Shown piece by piece: positions 27,149 to 37,351 of a DNA stretch of 64,000 nucleotides. The stretch spans positions 3,589 through 67,588 of the forward strand of contig CAKUCX010000014.1 in the NCBI GenBank assembly GCA_934643865.1, given 5' to 3'. The DNA is from an uncultured Kiritimatiellota bacterium. GTDB taxonomy: Bacteria; Verrucomicrobiota; Kiritimatiellia; RFP12; UBA1067. Below the pieces are notes generated by a model. That model had not been told where the DNA came from and did no database searches. It worked only from the letters and a program-made list of their open reading frames with translations. How positions within the stretch are numbered: position 1 is the first letter of the stretch; each line of letters begins with the position of its first letter. A program made the translations under genes and the position numbers.

Positions 27149-27223
27149 AGAAGGTTTTAGGTTCTAGGTTTTAGGTTTTAGGTTTTAGGGGAGAGGGGGA
27201 GAGGGGAAAATGGGGGGGGGGGG
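27149..27223. repeat. Telomere-like heptamer repeat followed by poly-G tract
   Basis: Five near-perfect copies of GGTTTTA (one reads GGTTCTA) occupy about 27153-27188. A purine-only stretch and a run of 12 G (27212-27223) follow. The block fills the gap between frdB and the small membrane gene. On the transcribed strand it reads CCTAAAA repeats close to the ATG. Confidence 0.88.
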
Positions 27224-27228
27224 AAGAG

Positions 27229-27981
27229 TTAGGGGGTTTCGGAAAGGACGGTCGCCTTGAGGTAGGCGCGGTTCAGGCGCGCGATGTTGTCGAGGCCGAC
27301 ATTCTTGGGGCAGACAGCGGCGCATTCGCCGACGTTCGTGCAGGCGCCGAAGCCCTCCTTGTCCATCTGCGCCACGAGCGCGCGGACACGGCGGGACGCC
27401 TCCACCTTCCCCTGCGGGAGGGAACCGAGGTGCGCGATCTTCGCGGAGGTGAAGAGCATCGCCGAGGCGTTCGGGCACGCCGCCACGCACGCGCCGCAGC
27501 CGATGCACGCGGCCGCCGCGAACGCACGGTCCGCATCCTCTTTCGCGACGGGTACGGACGCCGCCTCGGGGGCGGATCCCGTGTTGACGCTCACGTAGCC
27601 GCCCGCCTGAATGATGCGGTCGAGGGCGGAGCGGTCGATCACGCAGTCCTTCACGATCGGAAACGCCGCCGAGCGGAACGGCTCCACGGTGATCGTCTCG
27701 CCATCGGTGAACATCCGCATGTGCAGCTGGCACGTCGTGCAGCCGTAGTCGGTGCCGTGGGGCTGCCCGTTCACGACGAGCGAGCAGGTGCCGCAGATGC
27801 CCTCGCGGCAGTCGTTGTCGAACGCGAACGGCTCCTCGCCCCGCAGGACGCGCCGCTCGTTGACGACGTCGAGCAGGTCGAGGAAGGACATGTCGGGCGA
27901 GATGCCCTCCACGTCCACGCTCTCGAAATGTCCCTTGGACTGCGCGTCCTTCTGACGCCACATCTTCACGGTGAACTTCAT
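27229..27981 (-). CDS. frdB: Fumarate reductase/succinate dehydrogenase iron-sulfur subunit
   Basis: This subunit passes electrons between the flavoprotein and the membrane cytochrome. The 250-residue protein starts at ATG 27981 after GAGGAACGCC. It has the 2Fe-2S motif CREGICGTC with further cysteines in GCTTC, then the C-terminal cluster motifs [11 protein letters not shown] and [15 protein letters not shown]. This cysteine layout matches the Bacteroides/Wolinella-type enzyme. It is the last gene of frdCAB, 8 bp after frdA. Direction of catalysis cannot be read from sequence; fumarate reduction is favoured by the fermentative context. Confidence 0.93.
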   Translation of the reverse strand: MKFTVKMWRQKDAQSKGHFESVDVEGISPDMSFLDLLDVVNERRVLRGEEPFAFDNDCREGICGTCSLVVNGQPHGTDYGCTTCQLHMRMFTDGETITVEPFRSAAFPIVKDCVIDRSALDRIIQAGGYVSVNTGSAPEAASVPVAKEDADRAFAAAACIGCGACVAACPNASAMLFTSAKIAHLGSLPQGKVEASRRVRALVAQMDKEGFGACTNVGECAAVCPKNVGLDNIARLNRAYLKATVLSETP

Positions 27982-27989
27982 GGCGTTCC

Positions 27990-29903
27990 TCACTTGTAGC
28001 TGCGCGTTGCGAGCGCGATGTTCTCGAACGAGAGCGGTTCCTTCGAGAGTTCCGGCGCCGCACCGTCGCCCCGGTATTCCCACGCGCCGACGTAGCAGAA
28101 ATGCGCGTCGTCGCGCTGCGCCTCCCCCTCGGCCGTCTGGCTCTCCTCGCGGAAGTGCCCGCCGCAGGACTCCGCGCGGTGGAGCGCGTCGCGCGCGAGC
28201 AGCTCCGCGAACTCCAGGTAGTCGGCAACGCGCCCCGCCTGTTCGAGGCACTGGTTGAAGTCGCCCGCCGCGCCCGCCACGGTCACGTCGCGCCAGAACG
28301 CCTCGCGGATCTCGGGGATCTTCGCGAGCGCCTTTTCGAGTCCGGCCTTGTTGCGGGCCATGCCGACGTGTTCCCAGAGGAGGTTGCCCAGCTCGCGGTG
28401 GAAGTCGCCCGCCGTGCGGTGGCCCTTCACGGACATGAGGCGGCGGATCTTCTCCGCGCAGAGCCGTTCGCTCTCGGCGAAGGCCGCCTCCCCGCCCGTC
28501 ACCTTCCCGAGCGGCGTCGCGGCGAAGTAGCCGCCGAGCGTGTAGGGGATCACGAAATAACCGTCCGAAAGCCCCTGCATGAGCGCGGAGGCGCCGAGGC
28601 GGTTCGCGCCGTGATCGGAGAAGTTCGCCTCGCCGAGGACGAAGCAGCCGGGGATCGTCGACATGAGCGCGTAGTCCACCCAGAGCCCGCCCATCGTGTA
28701 GTGGATCGCGGGGAAGATGCGCATGGGCGTCCGGTAGGGATCCTCGCCCGTGATCTTCTCGTACATCTGGAAGAGGTTGCCGTACTTCGCGCTCACGCCC
28801 GCCACGCCGAGGCGGCGCACGGCGTCCTCGAAGTCGAGGTACACCGCAAGGCCCGTGTCGCCCACGCCGAGCCCCTGGTCGCAGACCTGCTTCGCGTTGC
28901 GGCTCGCCACGTCGCGCGGCACGAGGTTGCCGAAACTCGGATAGCGCTCCTCCAGGTAGTAGTAGCGCTCGGCGGCGGGAATCTCGGCCGGCGCGCGGCG
29001 GTCGCCCTTCTTCCGGGGCACCCAGATGCGCCCGTCGTTCCGCAGCGACTCGCTCATGAGCGTGAGCTTCGACTGCAGGTCCCCGTGGCGCGGGATGCAC
29101 GTGGGGTGGATCTGCGTGAAGCAGGGGTTCGCGAAGAGCGCGCCGCGCTTGTAGGCGCGGAAGGCGGCCGAGACGTTCGACCCGCGCGCGTTCGTGGAAA
29201 GGTAGTAGACGTTGCCGTAGCCGCCCGTCGCGAGGCAGACGGCATCGCCCGCGTGGCGCTCCAGCGCACCCGTCACGAGGTTGCGCGCCACGATGCCGCG
29301 CGCGCGGCCCCCCACGACCACGAGGTCCATCATCTCGCGGCGCGCGAACACCGTCACGCGCCCGGCGGCCACCTGGCGGGACATCGCCTGGTACGCCCCG
29401 AGGAGAAGCTGCTGCCCCGTCTGCCCGCGCGCGTAGAACGTGCGCGACACCTGCGCACCGCCGAAGGAGCGGTTGTCCAGCTGACCGCCGTACTCGCGCC
29501 CGAACGGAACCCCCTGCGCCACGCAGTGGTCGATGATCGCGTTCGACACCTCCGCGAGGCGGTAGACGTTCGCCTCGCGCGCGCGGAAGTCGCCGCCCTT
29601 CACCGTGTCCTTGAAGAGCCGCCACACCGAGTCGCCGTCGTTCCGGTAGTTCTTCGCCGCGTTGATGCCGCCCTGCGCGGCGATGGAGTGCGCGCGGCGC
29701 GGACTGTCCTGGATGCAGAACACCTTCACGTTGTAGCCGAGCTCGGCGAGCGTCGCCGCCGCCGAGGCCCCCGCGAGGCCCGTGCCGACCACGAGGACGG
29801 TGAACGTCCGGCGGTTCGCCGGGTTGACGAGCCCCACGTCGCGCCGGTAGCGCGTCCACTTCCCCTCGATGGGACCGCCCGGGATCTTCGCATCCAGCGT
29901 CAT
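27990..29903 (-). CDS. frdA: Fumarate reductase/succinate dehydrogenase flavoprotein subunit
   Basis: This catalytic subunit interconverts fumarate and succinate at a covalent FAD. The 637-residue protein has the dinucleotide motif [12 protein letters not shown], the FAD-linkage histidine in [17 protein letters not shown], the active-site stretch ending [13 protein letters not shown], and the C-terminal [19 protein letters not shown]. Its ATG overlaps the frdC stop (ATGA), so the subunits are translationally coupled. Length and the C-A-B order suit the Bacteroides/Wolinella group. Confidence 0.95.
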   Translation of the reverse strand: MTLDAKIPGGPIEGKWTRYRRDVGLVNPANRRTFTVLVVGTGLAGASAAATLAELGYNVKVFCIQDSPRRAHSIAAQGGINAAKNYRNDGDSVWRLFKDTVKGGDFRAREANVYRLAEVSNAIIDHCVAQGVPFGREYGGQLDNRSFGGAQVSRTFYARGQTGQQLLLGAYQAMSRQVAAGRVTVFARREMMDLVVVGGRARGIVARNLVTGALERHAGDAVCLATGGYGNVYYLSTNARGSNVSAAFRAYKRGALFANPCFTQIHPTCIPRHGDLQSKLTLMSESLRNDGRIWVPRKKGDRRAPAEIPAAERYYYLEERYPSFGNLVPRDVASRNAKQVCDQGLGVGDTGLAVYLDFEDAVRRLGVAGVSAKYGNLFQMYEKITGEDPYRTPMRIFPAIHYTMGGLWVDYALMSTIPGCFVLGEANFSDHGANRLGASALMQGLSDGYFVIPYTLGGYFAATPLGKVTGGEAAFAESERLCAEKIRRLMSVKGHRTAGDFHRELGNLLWEHVGMARNKAGLEKALAKIPEIREAFWRDVTVAGAAGDFNQCLEQAGRVADYLEFAELLARDALHRAESCGGHFREESQTAEGEAQRDDAHFCYVGAWEYRGDGAAPELSKEPLSFENIALATRSYK

Positions 29904-30736
29904 TTCCGCCCTCCTTCCGCCTGCGCCGCCACCTGGGCCTCAAGCGCGGGCTGCGCCGCGCGCGCCTTCTCGATCTGCGCCTGGGTCACGGGACGGTGCG
30001 CCAGCGCGCACGTGCCCGCCGCCGTCACGATGAATCCGCCGAGAATCGCCCCCGCCACGCACACGCCCGCCGCGTTGAGGAGCGGCGTCCAGCGCGGATG
30101 GACGAGCCCGAACGTGCGGAAGAGGGAGGGGAGCGCGTGGACGAGATGCGCCCCCGCCACGAGGAGCGCCGCCACGTAGAGGGCCGTCCACACCGGGTTC
30201 GCGAACGTCTCGACCGTCGTGAGCCACATGTCCCGCACGATCTCGTCCGCCGCGTTCCGGTAGAGGTACCAGCGACCGAACTTGAAGAGGGCCAGATGCT
30301 GCACGAGGAAAACGAGGATGACCGCCCCCGAGGCGAACATCGTGTACGCCGCCCCCGTCGCCTGCCCGGCATGGGAGACGACCGCGTAGCGCGCCGCCCC
30401 CCGCGCCCGCCGGTTGCCGAGCTTCAGGACGAGCGCAAGCGCCACATGGACGAACAGGATCGCGGCGAGCCCCGCCTCGACGAACCAGATGAGCGGCTTG
30501 AGGCCGGTGAGGAACTGGCAGTAGGCGTTGTAGGCCGCCTGCGCCGCCGCCGGATCGGGGTTCAGAAGCGAAAGGTTGCCGGCCATGTGCCCCGCGAGGA
30601 ACGCCACGAGCAACGCCCCCGCCACGCCGAGAACCTGTTTCCGCCCAATGGACGACGCGAGATAGGTTCCCACCCACCGCACCGTCCGCGACCAACCGCC
30701 CGCCTCTCCGCGCCCCGCCTCTCCGCTCACCGTCAC
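29900..30736 (-). CDS. frdC: Fumarate reductase/succinate dehydrogenase cytochrome b subunit
   Basis: This 278-residue membrane anchor has about five transmembrane helices and histidines placed as haem b ligands ([53 protein letters not shown]), as in dihaem b558-type subunits that react with quinone. GTG 30736 is the start, with GAGAGGAAGAAC before it. The N-terminal 20 residues are Gly/Arg-rich and poorly conserved in appearance, so the true start could be slightly later. First gene of frdCAB. Confidence 0.9.
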   Translation of the reverse strand: MTVSGEAGRGEAGGWSRTVRWVGTYLASSIGRKQVLGVAGALLVAFLAGHMAGNLSLLNPDPAAAQAAYNAYCQFLTGLKPLIWFVEAGLAAILFVHVALALVLKLGNRRARGAARYAVVSHAGQATGAAYTMFASGAVILVFLVQHLALFKFGRWYLYRNAADEIVRDMWLTTVETFANPVWTALYVAALLVAGAHLVHALPSLFRTFGLVHPRWTPLLNAAGVCVAGAILGGFIVTAAGTCALAHRPVTQAQIEKARAAQPALEAQVAAQAEGGRK

Positions 30737-30776
30737 GTTCTTCCTCTCAAATTCGCGTCAATTCAAAATCCCGCGT

Positions 30777-30805
30777 AGTATACCGCTTTTCCCCGCGTCC
30801 GTCCA
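30777..30805 (-). promoter_or_regulatory. Promoter of frdCAB
   Basis: Minus-strand TGGACG, about 17 bp, then TATACT at 30782-30777. Unlike most promoters here it lacks the TG extension. The leader is about 35 nt. Confidence 0.5.
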
Positions 30806-30815
30806 GCGCGCGCGT

Positions 30816-33800
30816 TCACTGCACAAGGACGTTCTCGGCGGCGGAGACGTTGAGCTTGCCGGCGCGGTCGGGGTTGTCCTTCGCGCGCGGGCCGAGTTCG
30901 ACCACGTTGTTGCGCCAGACGACGTTGCGTCCGCAGGGGAGGTCCAGCACGTACCCGCCCGGATTCACGAACCGGCACCCTTCGACGAGGAGCCCGCCGG
31001 CGACGAAGCCCTTGTCCACCTCGCCCACGTCCCAGTCCGTCGGCGTCACGCACACGGCCGAGATGCAGGGATCCTTCGGGTTGGAGACGCACGTGTCCTC
31101 GAAGAGGCAGTTGCGCACGACGAGGTTCGTCGCGCCCATGCCCTCGCACCAGAGGTCGCTGCGGTAGTCGGCGATGAAGCGCACGGGCACGCTGGCGGTC
31201 CGGCGGAAGATGCAGCCGTCGAGCGTGAGGTCGGAGGGCGAGAAGATGTTGCGCCAGCCGCCGTCCTCGAACACGCAGTCCTTCATCGTCACGCGGTCCG
31301 TCCCGTAGGCGCGGTCCCACACGAGGAAGCACGGCCCCTTCTGCGGGGGGATGTCGCGGTCGAGGTGGAGGCGGTTCCCGGCGACCCGGAGGAGCTTCGC
31401 GCGGAAGCCCGCCTCGCCGACCGGCGCGAAGTTCGGGAAGCGCAGCTCCAGGGTCGTCCCCGGCGCGGCGCGGAAGTAGTCGGCCCCGCGCCGGTTCACG
31501 ATGTCGAGCACGCGGTCTGCCGCCCGCACGGCGATCGTGAAGCGGTCGTGGAAGTTCGACGTGTCGTCGTTGTTGAGCGACCAGCGGCAGTTGACGTACA
31601 GGCAGTCGCCCTTCGAGCGCGCGACGTGGTGGCCGTCCGAGACGGACGAGACGGGCCGGCTGAAGAAGCGCGCGCCGGGGTACGCCGCCCGGAACGCCGC
31701 CTCCGTCGGCGGCTCGACGCGGAAGTTCTCCACGCGCCAGTGGTGCTGCGCCCCGTCCACCACCATCCCCATGCCGAAGCAGCTCCACACGGCGACGTCC
31801 CGCACCGTGAGGTGCGCGTTGGCGTCGAGGTTGAGGCCGTTCTTCCCGTAGTAGCAGTGCTGGAGGCGGTAGAGGCCGTTCGTCTCGAACAGGCGCACGC
31901 GCGCGAGGTTCCCCTTCGCCGAGAAGCGGAAGCCCGTCGCGGGGTTCTGGTTGCGCCCCTCCATCGGGATGCCGGGCCAGAGGCGCAGGACGTTCGGCTT
32001 CACCCATGCGTTCTTCGCGCCGAAGTGCCCCTCGGTCTGGCCGAACGAGAGCCCCATCCCCCTGCGGAAGCGCGTGCGGCTTTCGTCCATCGCCGTGATC
32101 TTCTGGACGGGGACCGGCTCGGGGTACTTGGGGTGGCGTTCGTAGTCCACGAACGCGAGGTCGACGAAGGCGCGTTCGGGCCGCGCGGCGTCCTCGTGGC
32201 GGCCGACGACGCGCACGAAGGCGGCGAGCGGATCCGCCTCCCAGTCCCAGTCCATCGTGAAGTTCCCCACCTCGGTCCTCGTGCAGCGCTGCACGAGGAC
32301 GTTCCCCTTGTCGAGGATGAGTTCGCTCTGCGGCTGGCAGCGGTACTCGGCCGGGCGGCGGAAGACGAGGACGGCGCCCTTCCCGTCGAACGTGAAGTCC
32401 GTGAAATCGCGGATCACGATTCCCGGCTCGTCGAAGCAGCGGTAGGTGCCCGGCGCGAGTTCCAGACGGCTCGCCTTCACGCGGCGGCACGCCGCCAGCG
32501 CGCGGGCGATCGCCGCCGCGTTCGTGGTCGAGGCCGTGGACAGGCCGAAGTCCACCGCCTTCAGCGTCCGCCCGCCCGTGGCGCGCGGCCGCTCCACCAC
32601 GACCTCCGGGCATCCCGTCGCGACGGGGACGGCGGCGGGGAGGCCGGACGGCAGCAGCGTCTTCCGGTCTGGCCGGCCCGGCTCGGACACGAGCCGGAAC
32701 GCCTCGGCCGTCTTCACCCAGCCGAAGTCGACGGGGGCGGACGGCGGGAAGAGGCGTTCCCAGAGGTTCGTGTCGGGGCACGCATACGGCGCGTAGGACC
32801 CGTCTGCGGCAAAGGTCCCCTGGCGGTAGCGGTTGTAGAACGCCGACGTGCCGAGGAGCCGGAGGCGCGCGTCGGCGTCCGCCGCGTCCGCCCCGGCGGG
32901 CGAGACGGCGACGTGCAGGACGCGCGGCCCCTTCACGCCCGGCGGACAGGCGAACGCCGTCTCCAGCGGCGCCGCGAGCGTCGTCTCGACGCGCTTCACG
33001 AGGATGGCCGCCTCCTTCGGACTGTACTCGCGGAAGAGCGGGTCCAGGAGCCAGTAGGTGACCGCGAAGCGGTTCGTCGGCAGCGTCTGCCCGGCGAGAA
33101 GCCTCCACGTCGTCGTCACGCGCCCGTCCCCGTGGTACGCCGTCTCGGGCGCGACGGGCAGGCGGTTGCGGGCCGTGTCGTCGCCGCGCGGGTTGACGTA
33201 GCGCACGACCTTCTTCCCCTCGGGATAGGCGGACTCCTCGACGACGCGCCCGCCCCGGCGGCGGATGGCCGCGTAACGCCCCGTCCGCGCGTTGAACGCC
33301 ACGAAGCCGTACTGCGCGAGCGGCACCGCGCCCAGGGCCTCGTCCCCCGTCTCGCACGCCCAGTCGGCGACGCCCCGGTTCACGAAGACCTCCATGCCCG
33401 TCGACCACGAGACGTGCAGACGGCGCGGATCGCCGCCCGCGAACGAAACGCGCGAGACGGTGGCCGTGCCGAGTTCGCGCGCGATATGCTGCGCCAGCCA
33501 GTACTTCCGCACGACCTGGCGGAGGCAGCGGTCCACGTCGAGCGGTTCGAGGAGGCCGGCCTCGGCCTTGTAGGCGTCGCGGTTGTAGCAGTCCGCCATG
33601 AGGGCGTGTCCGTTCAGGATCTCGCAGGAGAGGTAGTCGTCCGAATCGATGCCGTGGCAGTCCGCCCCGCGCGCGCCCTCGAAGCGGGCGCTGTACCCGA
33701 CGCCGTGGAGGGCCATGCGGTCGTGGTAGACGAGCGGGAACCAGGGCGTCTTCTCCTGGACCGTGCCCGGCACCTTCATCCAGCGGTAGGCGCCGGGTTC

Positions 33801-35096
33801 GTCGGCGAGGTGCATCCACTGGCAGTCGCCGCCGTCGAGGTGCCCGAGCATGTAGTCGCAGGGCGCCTCGCTCGAAACGAAGCCGTCCCGCCCGCAGAGG
33901 GCGCGTGCCGCGTCGAACATCCGCGCGTTCGCGCGCATGTTTCCGAGGAGGGAATGGACGCGCCCCGCCCGGTCGCGGCACGTTCCCGCGAAATTCGCGC
34001 CCGAGCCCGTCACGTCGATGAACACCGTTCCGGGACGGAAGCCGTCCGCATGCATCTGCTCCTGCTGGTAGATGATCGACGCCACCCCCTCCTGCGGCAG
34101 CAGCCGGTAGCTCTGCTCCTTGTGGGGCGGGTTGAGCCAGGCCTTGACGGGCTCCAGGGCGCCGGTTTGGGGATTGGGCTGATGGCAGATCTTGTCCCAG
34201 GAGAACCAGGGCGAATCGGGATAGCAGTCGATCACGTTCAGGTGGACGCCGAACGCCCAGCCGCGCACGCGCGCCACGGCCTCGGCGGCCTTCAGCTCCG
34301 CCGCCGTGCCGAACGTCGGCGCGGGCGGGTAGACCTCGGGCAGATGGCGGTCGAAGCCGTGGCGCTGCCAGCAGTGCGCGTAGAAGAGGAGATCGTCCTT
34401 CAGGCCGTAGTCGTCGGCCGCGCGGCGGATCAGCTCGCCGAACTCCCGGAACGTCCCGTTCCAGCTGTCCACGCAGAAGCGCCCCGCCTTCCGCGCGAAG
34501 CCCGCCGGGGCGGGAACCGTGACGTGCCGACGGTAGCGGAGCGCACAGTCGAACGCCCCCGCCGTGCCCACGACGAACGTCAGCGTCGTCGGCTGCGCGA
34601 CGCGGAAGCCGAAGGCCCCCTTCTCGGGCGCGTGGTAGAGGCTTTCGGGCGGCGCCTCGGTGGCGACGACGAGGGCGAGGCCGTTCGGGAACTCGAAGCC
34701 CGCGAAGCGGCAGGCGTTCTGGTGGCCGTTGAACGGCAGCGCGAACGCGCCGGGATCCTTCACGTAGTAGCCGTAGCCGAAGTAGAGCGCGGACGGCTTC
34801 TCGGAGCAGCGCCCGAACGCGATCCGCCCGAAATCGCGTTCGTCCCCGGCGATCTCCGCGACAAACGCATCCCCTTCGGCCCGGAACGAGACGGCCGGCA
34901 CGGCGCCGGACGCGGAGGCCGTCCGCTCGAACGGCGCGAAGGAGAGCGTCTTCCCGCCCGCCGAGAACGCGAAGCCCCCCTTTCCGTCCAGCGCGACCGT
35001 TCCGTTGCCGCCCGCCAGGGAGAAGGCCGGCGCAGCATCCGCCTGCACGCCCAGCGACAGAGCCGCCACGGCGAGTGTACCAAGAAACTTCCGCAT
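30816..35096 (-). CDS. Secreted two-module glycosidase: TIM-barrel-like enzyme fused to GH110-like beta-helix
   Basis: The 1426-residue protein has a signal peptide (MRKFLGTLAVAALSLGVQADA) and a strong ribosome site (GAAAGGAC). Residues about 25-830 look like a large glycosidase with beta-rich N-terminus and barrel: YFGYGYYVKDP, VFIDVTGSGANF (about 360) with a strand-end aspartate, and VSSEAPCDYMLGHLDGGD. The layout recalls GH101/GH129-type alpha-N-acetylgalactosaminidases but is not diagnostic. Residues about 850-1426 form a parallel beta-helix homologous to the 4518-6545 protein, with MDWDWEADPL and NNDDTSNFHDRF (about 1179), like GH110. Together they would suit alpha-linked Gal/GalNAc termini such as mucin or blood-group glycans. 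That is inference. Confidence 0.82.
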   Translation of the reverse strand: MRKFLGTLAVAALSLGVQADAAPAFSLAGGNGTVALDGKGGFAFSAGGKTLSFAPFERTASASGAVPAVSFRAEGDAFVAEIAGDERDFGRIAFGRCSEKPSALYFGYGYYVKDPGAFALPFNGHQNACRFAGFEFPNGLALVVATEAPPESLYHAPEKGAFGFRVAQPTTLTFVVGTAGAFDCALRYRRHVTVPAPAGFARKAGRFCVDSWNGTFREFGELIRRAADDYGLKDDLLFYAHCWQRHGFDRHLPEVYPPAPTFGTAAELKAAEAVARVRGWAFGVHLNVIDCYPDSPWFSWDKICHQPNPQTGALEPVKAWLNPPHKEQSYRLLPQEGVASIIYQQEQMHADGFRPGTVFIDVTGSGANFAGTCRDRAGRVHSLLGNMRANARMFDAARALCGRDGFVSSEAPCDYMLGHLDGGDCQWMHLADEPGAYRWMKVPGTVQEKTPWFPLVYHDRMALHGVGYSARFEGARGADCHGIDSDDYLSCEILNGHALMADCYNRDAYKAEAGLLEPLDVDRCLRQVVRKYWLAQHIARELGTATVSRVSFAGGDPRRLHVSWSTGMEVFVNRGVADWACETGDEALGAVPLAQYGFVAFNARTGRYAAIRRRGGRVVEESAYPEGKKVVRYVNPRGDDTARNRLPVAPETAYHGDGRVTTTWRLLAGQTLPTNRFAVTYWLLDPLFREYSPKEAAILVKRVETTLAAPLETAFACPPGVKGPRVLHVAVSPAGADAADADARLRLLGTSAFYNRYRQGTFAADGSYAPYACPDTNLWERLFPPSAPVDFGWVKTAEAFRLVSEPGRPDRKTLLPSGLPAAVPVATGCPEVVVERPRATGGRTLKAVDFGLSTASTTNAAAIARALAACRRVKASRLELAPGTYRCFDEPGIVIRDFTDFTFDGKGAVLVFRRPAEYRCQPQSELILDKGNVLVQRCTRTEVGNFTMDWDWEADPLAAFVRVVGRHEDAARPERAFVDLAFVDYERHPKYPEPVPVQKITAMDESRTRFRRGMGLSFGQTEGHFGAKNAWVKPNVLRLWPGIPMEGRNQNPATGFRFSAKGNLARVRLFETNGLYRLQHCYYGKNGLNLDANAHLTVRDVAVWSCFGMGMVVDGAQHHWRVENFRVEPPTEAAFRAAYPGARFFSRPVSSVSDGHHVARSKGDCLYVNCRWSLNNDDTSNFHDRFTIAVRAADRVLDIVNRRGADYFRAAPGTTLELRFPNFAPVGEAGFRAKLLRVAGNRLHLDRDIPPQKGPCFLVWDRAYGTDRVTMKDCVFEDGGWRNIFSPSDLTLDGCIFRRTASVPVRFIADYRSDLWCEGMGATNLVVRNCLFEDTCVSNPKDPCISAVCVTPTDWDVGEVDKGFVAGGLLVEGCRFVNPGGYVLDLPCGRNVVWRNNVVELGPRAKDNPDRAGKLNVSAAENVLVQ

Positions 35097-35173
35097 CGTC
35101 GTCGTCCTTTCAAGCGGCCCGATGGAGCGCGCATCACCGCCACCCGCGTTTCAACCATGCGCCCGCAGGCGCG

Positions 35174-35182
35174 AGTATACCA
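35174..35182 (-). promoter_or_regulatory. Extended -10 promoter of the two-module glycosidase
   Basis: Minus-strand TGGTATACT in the 111-bp gap between the FGGY kinase stop and this gene, so the glycosidase can be transcribed apart from the kinase operon. The leader is about 70 nt. Confidence 0.6.
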
Positions 35183-35207
35183 TATTTGGCGCCGGCGCAG
35201 ATCCGCG

Positions 35208-36692
35208 CTACGGCCGCTCCATCGCCCACGCGCCCAGATGGCCGGCGAGCGAACGGAACCGGGCGTAGAGGGCCTCGTACACGGCGTGCGCGGCAGGGTC
35301 GGGCCGCGCTTCGTCCGAGATCGACGCGACGCGCTCAACGACGTCGAAGTCGGGCCAGAGGCCGCAGCCGACGCCCGCCACCGCCGCCGCCCCCAAGGCG
35401 GCGGCCTGCTGGCCGATCGACGCGCGCACGACGCGCAGGCCGTAGACGTCCGCGTAGATCTGCCGCCAGAGCGGCGCCTTCGCGCCGCCCCCCACGAGCA
35501 TGAGCGGCTCGGCCACCGGCACGAGGCCGCGCAGCGCGTCAAGCGCCTGCCGGAGGCCGAAGGCGACGCCCTCCATCGCCGCGCGCGCCATGTCGCCCCG
35601 CGTATGGCGGAGGTCGAGGTTCGCGAAGGCGCCCCGCATCGCGGGCGTCACGTCGAGGGAGCTGCCGCCCGCCAGCGTCGGATTGAAGAAGAGGCCGTGC
35701 GCGCCGACGCCCGCCGACGCGGCCGCGGCGTCCATCTCGGCGTAGCCGAGCCCCAGGATGTCCCGCAGCCACGTATGGCTCGTGCCGGCGGAGAAGATCG
35801 CGAGCGCGCTCGCATACTGGTTCGGCACGACATGGTCGAACACATAGGGCCGTACCGCGTCGTCGACGACGGGCGTCGCGCTCGAAACGGCGATCCAACT
35901 CGACGATCCGAGCGAACTGTAGGCGCGGCCCTCCCGGTAGGCGCCCGCGCCGAGCGCCATGCAGCTGTTGTCCACGCCGCCGGCGACGACCTGCACGGAG
36001 GTCGGGAGGCCGAGTTCCGCCGCCGCCGCGTCCGTCAAGGTGCCCAGCACCTGCGTCGACGGGACGATGCGCGGGAAGAGCGACGGCGCAAGTCCGCTCG
36101 CCGCCACCAGGTCGGGGGCGTAGGCCCGCCGCCGCAAGTCGTAGACGCCCGACCCCGAGGCGTAGGAGCGGTCCGTCGCCTTCACGCCCGTGAGGCGGTA
36201 GTTCACGTAGTCCTTCGTGCCCAGGGCGACGTCGACGCGCGCGAACCATTCGGGCTCGTGCGCCCGGAACCACATCAGCTTGAAGACGCCGTAGTGCCCC
36301 GGCGGGAAGCCGCATCCCGTGCGGCGGTACCAGGCCGCCTCCTCGACGCGGGCGAAGAACGCGCGCGCCTCTGCGTCCGCGCGGGCATCGCTCCAGATCG
36401 GCACGCGCGCGCGGAGGAGGCGCCCCGCCGCGTCCAGCGGCACGACGCCAAGCGAATGGCCCGAAATGCCGATCGCGCGGATGGACGCGCGCTGCGCGGG
36501 CGAAACGCCCGCCAGCAAGGCGCGCGTCGACGCGACCGTCGCCCGCCACCAGTCCTCCGGCGCCTGCTCGCGGAAGCCCGACGCCGGGCAGAAGGTTTCG
36601 TAGGCGTCGAAGCCCGACGCGACCGCGCGCCCGTCCGCGCCGAACAGCGACGCCTTGATGCCGCCCGTGCCAAAGTCGTAGGCGAGGATCAT
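35208..36692 (-). CDS. FGGY-family carbohydrate kinase (xylulokinase-like)
   Basis: The 494-residue kinase would phosphorylate a pentulose, deoxyhexulose or related polyol. It shows the ATPase-fold phosphate-1 motif YDFGTGGIKASLF, the catalytic aspartate region VVAGGVDNSCMALGAGA, and the adenosine motif LMLVGGGAKAPLWRQIYADV. Length is typical. Specificity is not readable. Its start overlaps the deoC-like stop by 4 bp (ATGA), making it the last gene of the HzsA-like/iron-ADH/aldolase/kinase operon, where it probably makes the phosphosugar that the aldolase splits. Confidence 0.92.
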   Translation of the reverse strand: MILAYDFGTGGIKASLFGADGRAVASGFDAYETFCPASGFREQAPEDWWRATVASTRALLAGVSPAQRASIRAIGISGHSLGVVPLDAAGRLLRARVPIWSDARADAEARAFFARVEEAAWYRRTGCGFPPGHYGVFKLMWFRAHEPEWFARVDVALGTKDYVNYRLTGVKATDRSYASGSGVYDLRRRAYAPDLVAASGLAPSLFPRIVPSTQVLGTLTDAAAAELGLPTSVQVVAGGVDNSCMALGAGAYREGRAYSSLGSSSWIAVSSATPVVDDAVRPYVFDHVVPNQYASALAIFSAGTSHTWLRDILGLGYAEMDAAAASAGVGAHGLFFNPTLAGGSSLDVTPAMRGAFANLDLRHTRGDMARAAMEGVAFGLRQALDALRGLVPVAEPLMLVGGGAKAPLWRQIYADVYGLRVVRASIGQQAAALGAAAVAGVGCGLWPDFDVVERVASISDEARPDPAAHAVYEALYARFRSLAGHLGAWAMERP

Positions 36693-37351
36693 GCGCGCTC
36701 CAGAATCGCCCGCGCCGTCCCGACGCCGATGCCGAACCGGCGCGCGCCGGCCGCGTACAGGGCGAGAAGCACCTCAAGCGTGCGCACGCCGCCCGCCGCC
36801 TTGACGCCGCAGCGCGCCCCCACGGCGCGCTTCATGAGCGCGCAGCGCGCCACGCTTGCCCCCGTCGGCGCCCAGCCCGTCCCCGTCTTCACCCAGCTCG
36901 CCCCCGCCTCGGCGCTCCAGCGCGCGCCGCGCGCGATCTCCTCGTCCGTCAGCCAGTGGCATTCGAGAATCACCTTGACGGGCCGCCCGCCCGCCGCCGC
37001 GACGACGGCGGCGACGTCGTCCTTGTAGGCCGTCTCGTCGCCGGCCTTGAGCCAGGCGATGTTGTTGACCATGTCCACCTCGTCGCATCCGAGGTCGACG
37101 AGTTCCTTCGCCGTCGCGGCCTTGATGCGGGTCGTCTCCGCGCCGCCGGGGAAGCCGCTCACCGAAGCGAGCTTCACGCCCGTGCCGGTGCCCAGGCGCG
37201 CGCGCATGTAGGGGACGTGCGCGGGGAGGCAGAAGACGGCCGCCGCGCCGAATTCCCGCGCAAGCGCGCAGGCGGCGTCGATGTCGCCGCGCGTCGACTG
37301 CGCCTGCACGGCGCTGACGTCCATCATCTTTGCGATGTCCGCAGCCGTCAT
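36689..37351 (-). CDS. deoC: DeoC-like class I aldolase
   Basis: The family splits 2-deoxyribose 5-phosphate to glyceraldehyde 3-phosphate and acetaldehyde through a lysine Schiff base. The 220-residue protein keeps the catalytic pattern: aspartate in CDEVDMVNNIAWL, the Schiff-base lysine in SWVKTGTGWAP and the second lysine in CGVKAAGGVRT. The start at ATG 37351 overlaps the alcohol dehydrogenase stop (ATGA); the longer in-frame extension is a shadow. The FGGY kinase next to it (not a ribokinase-type DeoK) hints that the substrate may differ from deoxyribose phosphate. Confidence 0.9.
   Translation of the reverse strand: MTAADIAKMMDVSAVQAQSTRGDIDAACALAREFGAAAVFCLPAHVPYMRARLGTGTGVKLASVSGFPGGAETTRIKAATAKELVDLGCDEVDMVNNIAWLKAGDETAYKDDVAAVVAAAGGRPVKVILECHWLTDEEIARGARWSAEAGASWVKTGTGWAPTGASVARCALMKRAVGARCGVKAAGGVRTLEVLLALYAAGARRFGIGVGTARAILERA

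Noticed and set aside
27149..27190. Chromosome end or telomere
   Set aside because: Only five heptamers inside a gene-dense region with genes on both sides; no other sign of a linear end.
31365..37028. 1887-codon plus-strand ORF
   Set aside because: Antisense to the two-module glycosidase, FGGY kinase and DeoC-like gene; low-complexity translation with no recognisable domain.
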